Assembly: GCF_031143425.1 (NCBI RefSeq)
Contig: NC_090439.1
Location: forward strand, 641,391,465 to 641,455,464
Direction: 5' to 3'
DNA length: 64,000 nt
From: Pleurodeles waltl
Taxonomy: Eukaryota; Chordata; Amphibia; Caudata; Salamandridae
Below the pieces are notes generated by a model. It did no database searches, was not told where the DNA came from, and saw nothing but the letters and a program-made list of their open reading frames with translations. Position 1 is the stretch's first letter, and each line of letters opens with the position of its first letter. Position numbers and translations under genes: made by a program. Positions 1 through 11,000 of the stretch are shown in pieces.

Positions 1-1982
1 TTGCATGACAACATTACACATTAGGAAATACTTAACTACCAGCTCATAAAAACATGCTTCATGAAAAGTAAAACACACCACCTCCCAAAGCATCACATTA
101 CTAAAAAACACAGATAAGGCATGGTGTCTGAAGCAAGTGCCTTCTCATCATGCCCCCAAAAACACTGAGTACTTGGTACCAGTTCATAATTCTGTGCTGC
201 TTGTGAAAAAAATTAAGCACAGCAACCATTATGCGGGTACCGCCATCGAACCAAAAAAAAAGAAATTAAATCAAAGTGGGTATTGCTGAAATTAAATTAA
301 ATAAGCCAAATTGAGGAGTCCGCTTTCAAAGCTCCTAACGCACTTCCGTGCAACCAGCTTTAAGCCGCTTCAAGCCGCAGCAAAACATTTTATTCTAAAA
401 AAAAAAAAAAAAACGATCCAGACCTCTTAAACCAACAAATTGTTATTGGAGTCAGTACTTTTAAACAAATTAACGTCAAAAGCAGGAGCGCCATTATATT
501 GTACCAAAGCAGGATCCTTTGAAGCCATATGTGTCCATATTTAAAGCTGCTAAAGCACTGCAGTGTAAAAGCTTCAAGCCGTTACAGAAGCAGCACTTTA
601 AACACTTTACTATAAATAAACAATCCAGACCTCTTAAACCAAATAGCATCGCAAAAGCGTGTTAGTTAGAAAGACATCCCAAAAAAAAGTAATCCAAACA
701 TATTTTACTGAAAAGAAATTAAACAAGCCAGACATCAAAAATAAATTGACATTGGAAACACGCGATTAAAAGAGGTAATCCAAAAGCAAACATAACAAAC
801 ATATTTTACTAAAAGCAAATTAAACAAGCCAAGACTCTAAAATAAAATGGCATCTTAAAACCGCGTTATTCAAAAATGGAAATAAAAAAACAAGCAAGTT
901 TCAATAAAAAAGAATCACAAACGCACTTTTAAAGGAAGTAATGAAATAGGATTGGAAAAGCACGTTAATAACAAGAAAGCCAAAAAAATAACCTCCAAAA
1001 TGAAATAGCATCGCAATAGTGCATTAATAAGAAACTCTACTCAAATATTAAGTAATCCAAGCGAGTTTTAGTCGGAAATTTCAACAAGCGTATTTTATTA
1101 GGAAAGCAAAAAAAAAAAAAAAGACACTACTCAAACACGAGCTAATCCATAAGAAAAAAACAGCGCACCAAATTAGCCATAAATTAACAACGTTGGAAGA
1201 GGACATATAACAGGGGCAGTCTGCATGGGAGGAAACCAAACAACAAAAAAAGGAGGGCCTCCAAAAAGAAATCACCATTTTGAAGCAAGAATTTTCGAAG
1301 GGCACTACCAACTACGAATCACATGAGAAGGATATGAAAGGGCCTGATCAAAGCCCACATACTGAACACATCACATCTCGAAGAGACAGCAGATGTGCTG
1401 CCTAGGCAAGACCTAAAAACTGGAAGCTCGGGGTAATCTACTTTGAGAAAACAATACTCATCTTCATTCAATAAACCCTTATTGTGCTAGTATTTCAATT
1501 TCTGAAAGATTTTGTTTTAACCTTTGTATATAGACACATACACACAAAAGCACGCTGGGTAGTTCTAGTTATGACCATGTTTCCATAGGAAATTGTTTTT
1601 TTGGGTTTCTTTGATGCTGTTTGGTAAATCTTCCCAAAACTTTCCAAAAGAAAAAGGTTTCATCCACCTCAGTTGCTTCCTGTAAAGTTTCAGGGGGATC
1701 CGTAAAGTGGGGACTTAGAAAAAGGGGGTTCCTAAAAGCATTTTCCTCACTCAGTTTGGCAGAAGGTTAGATCTCAGTCCAGAAAGTGTGCATTTTTGTG
1801 ATTGGAGTGAATATGTAAATATGTAGTTTTTTGAGAAATTACGGTTCAAATGTACGTGTAGATCGTGCTGCAGATCATCAGCGGTCCTGAAATATGTAAA
1901 GATTAAGATCTGATTTTCTGCCACCACACCAATAAAGATAAGGCAGTAGCCATTTTTGGACTCAAGGACTCAGTCCACTGGT
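1..1982. repeat. AT-rich gene-free DNA with degenerate tandem repeat
   Basis: There is no credible coding region. Between about 590 and 1180 an A-rich motif recurs in degenerate tandem: 'acatattttact' followed by 'aaattaaacaagcca' appears near 698 and again near 809, about 111 bp apart, with weaker echoes before and after. Poly-A runs are frequent. The rest (1200-1980) shows no repeat or gene that I recognise. Confidence 0.4.
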
Positions 1983-2700
1983 TTACAAAAGAATGATAAA
2001 AACATAGAGAGGAGGATAGGTGTGCCTTGGTTGGGGGAGGGAGGGTCCACCCGGGCCAAAAACATAAGATATTTTTTTTAATGGTGCTGTGGATCTATTG
2101 AGAATCTGTGCATCTGCTGTTGTGTCATTAACTCCTGCACTTTTATATTTAGTCTCCCTGGGTGGGCCAGGGCAGGGGTGGAGGGAATGTTTAAAAAAAA
2201 AATATTTTAGGGGAGTGGCGTGCTGTGCTGCTCCACTCCCCGAGCCATTACCAGGTACCATTGACCCCATCCCCTGGGGCTTAAGATATTTTTAAAGGGA
2301 ATGGGAGGAGTCATCTGGCCCCCCTCCTGGCCCAAGGCACCCATTCTCCTGGGACTGCATCTTTATTTAAAGGGGAAGGAGTGTGCACCCTCCCTCCCTA
2401 TGTCATTATGAGGCCCTTGGGACCCCATCGCCCGGCCGCACTCCCCCTCCTCAAATTAAAAAAATAATAAATTGGAATGTGAATTGAGCGTAATGCTTTC
2501 TCATTTTACATTTATTGCTCCAGCGGGGGAGCACCTCACAATGCCCAGCAAGGGATTTAAAACAATTTAAAAAAAATTTGCTTGTGGTGTCTTTAGGAGG
2601 GGCAGAGGTATCATACTGCTTATTTAAAATGTCGTGGGGGGCAGCAGGGAGCACAGCAGCCCCCTATCAACATTTAAAAAAATTGCAGTAAGTCTCCTAG
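1983..2700. repeat. Degenerate GC/AT mosaic repeat
   Basis: Short GC-rich blocks such as 'ttgggaccccatcgcc' and 'ttgaccccatcccctggggc' alternate with A/T runs ('atttaaaaaaa') at roughly 100-150 bp spacing, which suggests an old, degenerate tandem or interspersed repeat. Short open frames on both strands lack any domain and are treated as chance. Confidence 0.3.
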
Positions 2701-3840
2701 TCAATGAAACCATGACCCCGAGAGCTGACCATTATTTTCAAACCATTCCGGGTTGGAGTTGTATGCTAATCAGGTAGAGTACAAGGATCCCTTGTGGTTG
2801 GTTTCATGGCTGCACGTTATAGCCTAAAAATATTTAAAAAAAGACTCAGACATAAATTTTTCTAATTGCTTTATTGAAAATATTTTGTAATAATCACTAC
2901 TATTAAAATTGCAATGTGTGAATTTATAAAATATCAATTTGATTATACTTATTGATGTGTCATCCCCTTGGAAAAAGCCAATAGGCCCGCTTTAAAAAAA
3001 ACGTTTTTTGCTGTTCTTACCCTTTGACAAAGCAAATAGGTCTGCCTTAGTTACAATGACACCCTTTATATTGTTACTTGACATAGTCAGCCGTGTGTGG
3101 CTGAGGGGGTTGGGTGCAGGGTCTGGCCGCTGGCCAGGCACTTCTTCCAATCCACACACCATACAAGGCTGGCTTGCTTGGGGTACCCCCAGGGTCTAGG
3201 GAGCCCTCGTCATTTACTGCTAATTACCACACATATGATATCGCTCTTGAAATGTTATATGATATCATTGATAACAGCACTGTGCATGGCGGGGCTGTGA
3301 GTTTTAATTAATTTAGGGCATAAGTTAGAGTTACTTGAGATAACTATAACTGGTGAATTTAAGTGGTTTCCTTAGTTTCACCTAACTTTAATGTTCCATC
3401 AACCTTTGTTTTTTTCAGTGAATTTCCATGTTTTCTACTGGCCGTTCTTCTGTGAAAGCAGATTGATGGTAAATCCATCTCAATCTGCCTCCTCCCAGGA
3501 GGGGGTCAGGAGAGGATGCCTAGGTGGGCGGTGTGGGGAAGCTCTTCCCTCCAATTTTGAAATTATTTTCCAAAGAGAAACTCAATCTGGTGCAAGATCC
3601 AGAATGATTATCTTCTGGTATGCAAGAGATGAACCTTTCACGTCCTCCCCTTTCCAGAGTTAATGCGGAGGACATGATCAGTTTGTCCTCCACACTGTAA
3701 AGGTTAATGGTGGCTTGGAGATGAAGGAGGCAAGAACTGCAGTATGAAGAGGTAAGGGGCAAAAGGGAGTCAATGTAACAGTTCTCTGTTCAGAAAAGCT
3801 GTGGATTGATTCCACAACATCATGGACAAATCAAGGTTAA
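2701..3840. other. Gene-free stretch
   Basis: I see nothing assignable here. The sequence is unique-looking, AT-rich DNA without long open frames, terminal repeats or tandem structure. Confidence 0.4.
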
Positions 3841-3856
3841 GGGACCTTAGGAGAGC

Positions 3857-4280
3857 ACACACGCACACACACACACACTCATTCTTTCACACAGGCACGC
3901 ACAGAAGCGCATCCATTAACAACATTCAGAACATTCAAACATGCATGCACGCACCAAACATTCATTTTAAAAGTTCACACACACTCATTCTTTCACACAC
4001 ACACGCATGCACACACACCCATTAACAACACTCATAACATTCAAACATGCACGCACCAAACATTAATTTTAAAACATCACACACACTCATTCTTTCACGC
4101 ACGCACGAACATCCATTAACACTCATAACATTCAAACATGCACGCACGCACCAAACATTCATTTTAAAAGATCACACACACTCATTCTTTCACACACGCA
4201 CACACATCCATTAACAACACTCACAACATTCAAACATGCACGCACCAAACATTCATTTTAAAACATCACACACACACTTA
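3857..4280. repeat. CA-rich minisatellite, ~100-bp unit, 4 copies
   Basis: The block 'ctcattctttcac' recurs at about 3878, 3984, 4086 and 4181 (spacings 106, 102 and 95 bp). Each copy is followed by (CA/CG)n, 'tccattaacaacactca', 'aacattcaaacatgcacgca' and 'attttaaaa'. The units vary mainly in CA/CG microsatellite length. The 67-residue frame through it is translated repeat. Confidence 0.8.
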
Positions 4281-4304
4281 TCTTCAACCTCGAGGTCCCA
4301 GGAG

Positions 4305-4715
4305 GGTTGGGACTGGGAAGGCAGCAGTCCCAGCCTCGTCACAGAGTGGGATGGGTCAGTGAGACTGCTGACCCCACCCCACTCTGTGACGAAGTGTCAC
4401 TGATTGACACTCGCCCTGGGCGCTTCAGGGCTTAAACCTGAAGTGCCCAGGTCGAAGTCAATGGGTGACACTTTCCTCGTCACCCAGGGGCGGGCCTCGA
4501 GGCACCTTTGCTGAGCAGAGGTGGACACGCCCATAGGGGCTGTGACCTCCTCGGCCCAGCAAAGTTCATCTCAGGCAGTCAGGAGTCTGTGCAAATCGCG
4601 CATGTCTCACTCCTGGCTGTATGAGCTGAAAATTAAGAGTGTCTGTCAGGCTGACCTTTGTTCAGCCTGACAGGCACTATTCATGAGGGGCAGAAGGTGG
4701 GGGGCGTGGCCCCTC
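4305..4715. repeat. Chain of nine consecutive stem-loops
   Basis: Adjacent inverted repeats follow one another almost without gaps. Stem limits read by eye are 4305-4335 (ggttgggact/agtcccagcc), 4336-4392 (tcgtcacagagtggg/cccactctgtgacga), 4394-4410 (gtgtca/tgacac), 4415-4451 (cttcagg/cctgaag within longer arms), 4462-4486 (tgggtgac/gtcaccca), 4506-4564 (ctttgctg/cagcaaag), 4576-4619, 4640-4677 (ctgtcaggctga/tcagcctgacag) and 4685-4715 (gaggggc/gcccctc). There is no coding potential. It may be a transposon fragment, a folded non-coding RNA template or an unknown foldback element; I do not recognise the family. Confidence 0.7.
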
Positions 4716-5381
4716 AGCCCTAAAGGACGGGCCGCGCCTGTGTATATGTATGTTGTGTAGTATGTACCATTTTGTGGTGACAAGAGGTCTGCCATACACA
4801 CAGCTAAAGCTGCTTATAGTTACACCTAACAAGTCCACAGAAGGTAAACTCAGCACATACCATGTGCAATAGTACCTAACCGAAATTAACAAATGTTTAC
4901 AATATTGCATTTCTAATGATCTCCTTTTTATATATAAAAACTAAAAACAGCACGCTATGACACTGTGGGAAACGTTTGGTTAGCGGGAGTCGGCAGTGAG
5001 CAAACGAGCCTACTTTGACATAGGCTGGATTAGCACTAAGGGATAGCTAGGCAGGGTTCAGCATTTACTCGGAAGGGATTCCCTGCTTAGTCAGACGTTT
5101 CCTGCTTGGAGTAACACATAATATGAGGAATTGCTGTTTGGGGCACTGATTAATGCATGTTTTGAGTCTTCTTGAGCAGTTTTTCCTGCTCGCATTTCAC
5201 CGGGGTTTTGCTGGCGAACTGTGAACAAGTGAAACTACTGGGGGTGTGGCCTCTCCCTCACACCTTAGAATTCGGGGTGGAAACTTCAGTTTTAGAGTAT
5301 CTCTCTCTCTCCCTCCCCCCTTTCCCATCTCATTTCCCTCTCACTGGAAAGAAAGCAGATGTGCTATGAGAACGTGTAGTA
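4716..5381. other. Gene-free flank of provirus
   Basis: I see no gene or repeat here. This is the left host flank of the provirus and, before insertion, would have joined the sequence now at 18005. Confidence 0.4.
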
Positions 5382-5385
5382 GTAC
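5382..5385. repeat. Provirus target-site duplication, left
   Basis: GTAC directly precedes the 5' LTR and recurs at 18001-18004. Four-base duplications are usual for gamma-like retroviral integrases. The next base outward differs between the two sides, so the duplication is exactly four. Confidence 0.9.
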
Positions 5386-5956
5386 TGATGAAGCAGAAAA
5401 TGAAGGTTTTGATTTATTAACGCATAAACGTAGTGCTGAAATAATCATGTGTGACATTAACCGAATTAATAAAGATTGTACGGGGACAAAATGTGCCCTC
5501 AGAGTAGTTTGCCATCATTTATACGCGTGCTTTATATAACGTGGTGTATTAGAATTGCACTAATCCGACATAATCATAAACGTGTGCTACGATTTGCTTG
5601 TTTGAAATGTTTTAGCTTAGCATTACTTTAGCGGAGGCTTTGGCCTAATTGCCTGGTCTCACGGTTTAAACGTTCGTATTTTTCCACTGTGCTATTAAAC
5701 GTGTATTTCTGCTTGAAGCTGTACTTTTCCACAGAAACTGCTCACATGCTTATCTTAAAGTTGGTGCCAGCATGGCATATTTTCTCTTAAATTCAAGGTC
5801 GGCTTGCAGGTGCGGACAATGGAGCCTCTGAGAGTAAGCTAATCGAGAAACAATGTTGCAACTTGTGTACCCATCTCCAAGGATAATGTATGCTTAAGTA
5901 AAAGCTTGAGAACTGTCGTTTTTGATTGGTCAATTTGAAGCTAACCTATGAACCCT

Positions 5957-5997
5957 CCAATGAAGACCCTACTGGACTTGAACTGTTGTCTATAAAA
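5957..5997 (+). promoter_or_regulatory. LTR core promoter (CCAAT and TATA boxes)
   Basis: CCAAT at 5957-5961 and TATAAAA at 5991-5997 have RNA polymerase II promoter spacing. Transcription should begin near 6020. The same pair is in the 3' LTR, with TATAAAA at 17035-17041. Confidence 0.75.
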
Positions 5998-6706
5998 CCC
6001 AGGTGCATGAGAGGGAAGCTCTCTCTATCTTCGGACATCCCGCCATTTTGACTTCGTAGCTACTATGACCCATTTTGCTGCGACGCCATTTTGAGAGACT
6101 TTGATGCTTTCTCTAGTCGAGAGAAAGAGACTTTAATGATTCTTGCCCTAGAGACTTTAACTTTGATTGCCCCTTTGCATGAAGTAGTAATCTTATCTTG
6201 CCGCCGTGAGGCAATTGCCCCGTTCACCCCTGCCCCTTTGTCCCGTCCTATGCTGATCGAGAAATGGTACCTGTGAGACGAAGACTTCATTGATTGCTGA
6301 TTGGAATTGGTAATTATGAAAGGAAATTGTAAAATTGCATTGTGTTTCCTTTAGGTAACCAACTGCTGATTTTGATAAGGACCCTAGCTAGGAGTTTTCT
6401 AAATTGATGTTGCCAAATTGTTTTTGCATGAAGTCCCACATGCCGATGCTAATTTGAGGTTAGGTGAGGATTCCATATGTCGCACGGTGCAGTTTGAGAT
6501 CTTGTTATGCTGACTAAATGTACGCAATTAGCCCATTACAGATTATCGTATTAGTGCTTTGCATTGCCACTATCGAATGCCTTGTGATTCAAATGCTACA
6601 TAGATTACACTTGTTCCGACGATATGGACAGCTATTAATGTTCATTTATGTTTATCATTTGGTGTTGAGACACATCTATATTGTGCTAGCTTTGTTAATA
6701 TAGGGA

Positions 6707-6732
6707 AATAAACTCATTAATTTTGCAATAAA
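6707..6732 (+). terminator. Twin AATAAA polyadenylation signals in LTR
   Basis: AATAAA occurs at 6707-6712 and 6727-6732, followed by a GT-rich stretch ('ctggtgtggtcattcctgg'), as in a poly(A) site. The functional copy is the 3' LTR equivalent near 17751-17776. Confidence 0.7.
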
Positions 6733-6847
6733 CTGGTGTGGTCATTCCTGGCTGAAAGGTCAGGGTTCGCCGAAATGTATTCTGGATTAATTGTTAAGTG
6801 TTATGTTGTTCAAGGTGTTGCTTATGTACGTTATTGATTAACGATAT

Positions 6848-6856
6848 AAGGTGAGT
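6848..6856 (+). promoter_or_regulatory. Candidate retroviral splice donor in U5
   Basis: AAG|GTGAGT matches the vertebrate 5' splice consensus exactly, with the cut after 6850. It lies in U5, upstream of the primer-binding site. Use for env mRNA is inferred, pairing with the acceptor at 14724. Confidence 0.5.
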
Positions 6857-6961
6857 GATCGATTAATAGTACAGAGAGTTCCCACTTAGTCAAAAGATTC
6901 ATCGGCCTAAAGAGCGTCCAAACGTAGGTAAATTGTTACCACGTTCCGCTCTATCAGTAGA

Positions 6962-6982
6962 TGGTAGCAGAGGATGGTTTCG
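6962..6982 (+). promoter_or_regulatory. Primer-binding site for initiator tRNA-Met
   Basis: Starting 5 nt after the LTR, TGGTAGCAGAGGATGGTT plus three more bases (21 nt in all) is the exact complement of the 3' end of vertebrate initiator tRNA-Met, including its CCA tail. Known exogenous retroviruses mostly use Pro, Lys, Trp, Arg or His tRNAs. iMet priming is typical of Ty1/copia and many Ty3/gypsy elements. The match was made against the remembered tRNA sequence, not by search. Confidence 0.9.
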
Positions 6983-8086
6983 TCTTTTGGGACCCTGTAC
7001 CATTAGAGTACATGGTGTTGAATTAACGGTTACGCATTTTGAGGCCTCACTCGGGAAGTTGAATTAGATTTTCTTGGATAAAACTGATTGACAAGATGAT
7101 GATGGGCTAGGTCCACGGCGACTTTCCCGGGATCTCGAAGCTTGCGAATGAAGAGAAAGGAGATGTGGAAACAGCGTTGGCAGTACTAGTGATGGTATGA
7201 GTGAAGTTAGGGTTTTGCGCTTGCACAGCTTATTGCCGCAGGGTGTGTGAAAAGGTTGCGAGGGTTTTCTTTTAAGGATAGCGGAGGTGCGACTCCGAGT
7301 GTAGAAGTAGAGAAGTCGTCGAACTTCATAGAGTTAGCGGAGGTGCGGCTCCGAGTGTGAGAGTAGGGAAGTCGTCGAACTTCATGTGCGTCTGGCGCTT
7401 TGTGCATAAAAAGGTCCACGTGGTTGTTGTTGTTGAGACGGGCCCTGCGAGGTCAAGAGACTCCGGAGTATGTTGATCCATGTTGTGGTCTGGGCGGTTT
7501 AGTAGGTTGATCGGGCGTGGTCAACGAGTGGGTACGTGTGTTAGGGAGTGATAGGAACTTCGACTTCGGGCTTTGACGAGATTCTAAGTGCACTAGAACA
7601 GATCATTGACAAGTTGAGAGTAGGTCTGCGGTTCAGATTTGCTTGCGAATGTGGGGATTGAGAAAGACGGAATAGCGGCCGAGGCTGGTGAAAGAGATCG
7701 AATAGTGGCCGAGGTTAGTGAAAAGTCCCTAAGGTCCTGAAGCGATTATGTTACCCTTCCTGTAGTAAACCGACAGATCTGTTTTAGTTTTTGGTAGCTC
7801 GCGATACATGCAAAAGTTGTTACGGGAGGAACTGAGTGAAGGAGGATTAGCCGCGAGGCTCTGTCAGCCGCAGTGTGTGTGAGTGTGACGTCACTAAGAG
7901 CCGCGCTGGGATAGGTTGGTTGGAGAGAAGGGTCGCGCACGGATTGGACGCAGTCCGTGGCACTCGATTGGAAGGGGAAAGGCAGGTGAAGAGTATTCCG
8001 GGAATTAAAGTCACCTATTGATTACAAATCTTGTGGAATAACAGTGATCTATTGATTATAAACTTTGTGAATTAAAAGACGAGAAA
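6983..8086 (+). other. Long gag leader with two short tandem duplications
   Basis: About 1.1 kb separates the PBS from the gag ATG. It contains a 51-bp block duplicated at 56-bp spacing (7279-7329 and 7335-7385, sharing 'tagcggaggtgcg' and 'gtcgtcgaacttcat') and a second duplication at 30-bp spacing (7670-7699 and 7700-7725). This is where a packaging signal would be expected, but no structure was computed. Short open frames here lack domains. Confidence 0.65.
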
Positions 8087-11000
8087 ATGAAATTCCTTAA
8101 AGCATTTAGGAGTGCGATGAAGGGGGAGACTTACATTAAAGCGAGCGTAGGAGAGGAAACGCCGCCCGAGGGTACACCAGCTTACATTGTAATGGAGGAA
8201 AAAGGGGTAGCTCCGTGTCTTTGGCTAAAGCAATGGCACAAGTGGACAGAGAAACATGGGAGCGTAGCATTCCCGATACATGGGACATTCAATATAAGGG
8301 TCCTAGAGAATTTGAGATTTACGATGTATGACATGAAGGTGCCTCCAAGGCCAGCACAGTTTGAGGCTCTAGCAATATGGGAACTCATGGCTAGACAGCA
8401 ACAGAAAAACAAGTTTGAAACAAGGATGAGGAAGGTAGAAAAGACACTAGCGGATGCTAGGTGGGATAATGCGCAGAAGGTGTGGAGGTCAGATGTATTG
8501 CAGGGAATAAAATTGTTCCCCGCAATTACTAAAGATGAAGAGGAGACAGGTAAGAAAGCTACCTGTAAGACAGACAGGAAGTGTTCCAAGGACAGAGAGG
8601 ATGAGGAAAAGTTGAGAAAAGAAGAGGAGCTAGAGGATGAGGAATTGATAATGGAGTTGCTGAACGACCGTCCACCACCTTATGCAGAGAATGGACAAGG
8701 TCCAAGTACCAGTTCTGCCCCCCCGGCATCGGTACAGAACAGGGAAACGCAGAATACAGGAGTACCATCGGGATCTAAGGATCCGAGCTTACTGCTCACC
8801 CCACAGATACCGCAGATCAGGAGAATGTATCCAGATGTGCCCGTGTTGAAACCAGCAGAACATTATCAGCCGCAGATGCCAGGGTACTACAGCAGTGATA
8901 ACAGTGGAGGAATGATTCTAGATCCAACCGTAAGGGGCGTACAGAATGGTTACAACCCAACAATGGCACAAGCTGAATCAACTCAGTTTATGATGCCTCA
9001 AAAGCAGATGCAGGGAGGAAATGTTCATGCTCAAATGACGGGGAGTCAGATGGGCATGCCGGCAATGATGGCCCATAATATGGGGATGAACATGCCTCAG
9101 AATATGGGAAATGGACAAAATCCAGATGCGATATCACTGCCCATTACTGTAGGTCCAGTGGTACCTTTGTATAGTCAGCCTAACTTAGGTATGAGCAGTC
9201 AGGGACAAATGCTGCAGAATGGGACAGAAAGAAGGTGCATAGAAAACACTCCAGGGATAACCCCGATAGTGGCTCAGCCAACTGGGTCTGGGTCCTTGAT
9301 GGAGTTTAGTCCCGTATGCGCTCAATCAACACTGGTGAGGTCGAGCCCCCCACTGATAATACCATTAACATCGAACACTGAAAAGTTGCCGCAACCATCG
9401 ATGGCAGTCGATGTGAATGCTACACTGATGGGGGTAAATGCGCAACAGCTGACACAATGGTTCAACAGTTTAAATTCCACACAAAGTTCAGACAGTGGGA
9501 AAGGAGACGATTACTTGAGCAGGATGAGGCTGAACATGGAAGCACAAGAATTGGTGGAAGGGAATATGGGTGTGAACAGGTTAGAATCCTACACGGAAGA
9601 GGAGTTGAGGTATCTATGTCCAAAGATCACGAAAGAAGTAAACAAGGTACATAAAAGTTTGCAGGAAGTAGCAGACAGGAACGGGATTGACATAGGCAAG
9701 ACAAAACACTTGAGCAGGAGCTATAGGTTGGATTTTGGGACCACAGATTTTGAACACATGAGATCAGCAGGCATGAAGGCACACCTTAGAGAATTGTTGC
9801 AGAGTGCCCAAGTGTGGAGGTGTTTAGACAAGTGGGAAAGCAGATGGGTAAAGAGGAAGGATAAGAGGAGGGACAGTGCCACAGAGCACAATGAGAAAAG
9901 ACCACAGAGTAGTGATACAGTAACTATGTTACCAATGAGGGAGACAGCAGGGGGAAAATTAGTACATGTACCATGGCACAGGAGCGATATTCAGTCTTTT
10001 ACGAATGATTTTCCCAAACTAAGAGAGAAGCCGATTGAGTGGTATCAACAGACTGATAGGTTTGTGAAGCTTGCAAAATGTCTCTGGGAAGACCTGAACA
10101 CTCTATTCGAGATTGTGGTTCCAGCGGATTTGTGGGAGGATTGCAAAAGAGCTGTAGGTTGGCCGACAAGTGAACCAGAGAGAGACAGAGAGACGGGTGC
10201 ACCATCACCTATGGTGATGTGTCTGTACTATAAGGTGATTGAGCATTTGAAGACGAAGGTTGCCGCGAAAAATGTGGATTGGCAGAAAATTGATCGAACT
10301 GCCCAAGAGGCTAAAGAATCGATTCATAGTTACTATGAAAGGTTGTTGAAGGCGTTCAAGAATTACAGTGGCACGGAAGCAATCGAGGCGAAGGATATGC
10401 TTCATTTTGTGTTCAGATTTGTGGAAGGGCTGAGACCAGAGATAAGTCAGATGATAAAATCACATTTGATCTGCTGGCAGTCGAAACCGATTGATGAAGT
10501 CTTGACTTATGCGAAATACTGTAGCGACGAAATTGAGGTGAAACAGAAAAAGCTGAAAGAGAAGGTGATGATGATGCAGCTTAAGGCGGCTCAGACAGGC
10601 TTGCAAGGTCTGCAGGGACTGCAAGGGTTGCCAGGGATGCAAGGGTTCCAACAGCAGGTACCGCAACAGCAGCCGCAGTTGCAGGGAGGCATGGTGTTTC
10701 AGCAACAGCAGCCGCAGTTGCAAGGAAACATGGCGTTTCAGCCACAGGGCAGAGGCAGAGGTAGAGGAGGTTTTGTGAATAATGGTCCGGATTTGAACAC
10801 TGTTGTGACAGGTGTGCAGGCAATGAAGAAAGTGATGCCGTGTCACGCGTGCGGAAACGTAGGTCATTGGAAACGCGAGTGTCCGATGGTGGTGCAGGAA
10901 GGTGCAGGTGCAGGTGTAGGTGTTGGGCAGCAAAACAATGATGTCAATGCATTTCAGATAACGAGAGGACCGAAAATGAGGGGTCCAAACCCAAATTTTC

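Larger units (their letters stand above)
5386..6956 (+). mobile_element. 5' LTR (1571 bp)
   Basis: It begins TGATGAAGCAG and ends CTATCA. A CCAAT box (5957-5961) and TATAAAA (5991-5997) mark the promoter, so U3 is about 5386-6020. The two AATAAA signals lie at 6707 and 6727, which makes R about 700 nt, much longer than usual, and U5 about 200 nt. A consensus splice donor lies in U5 at 6850/6851. R start and end are inferred from the signals, not measured. Confidence 0.95.

Noticed and set aside
6063..6290. 75-codon frame on the minus strand of both LTRs
   Set aside because: Identical only because the LTRs are identical; no similarity to an antisense retroviral protein, and it lies at the promoter/R region.
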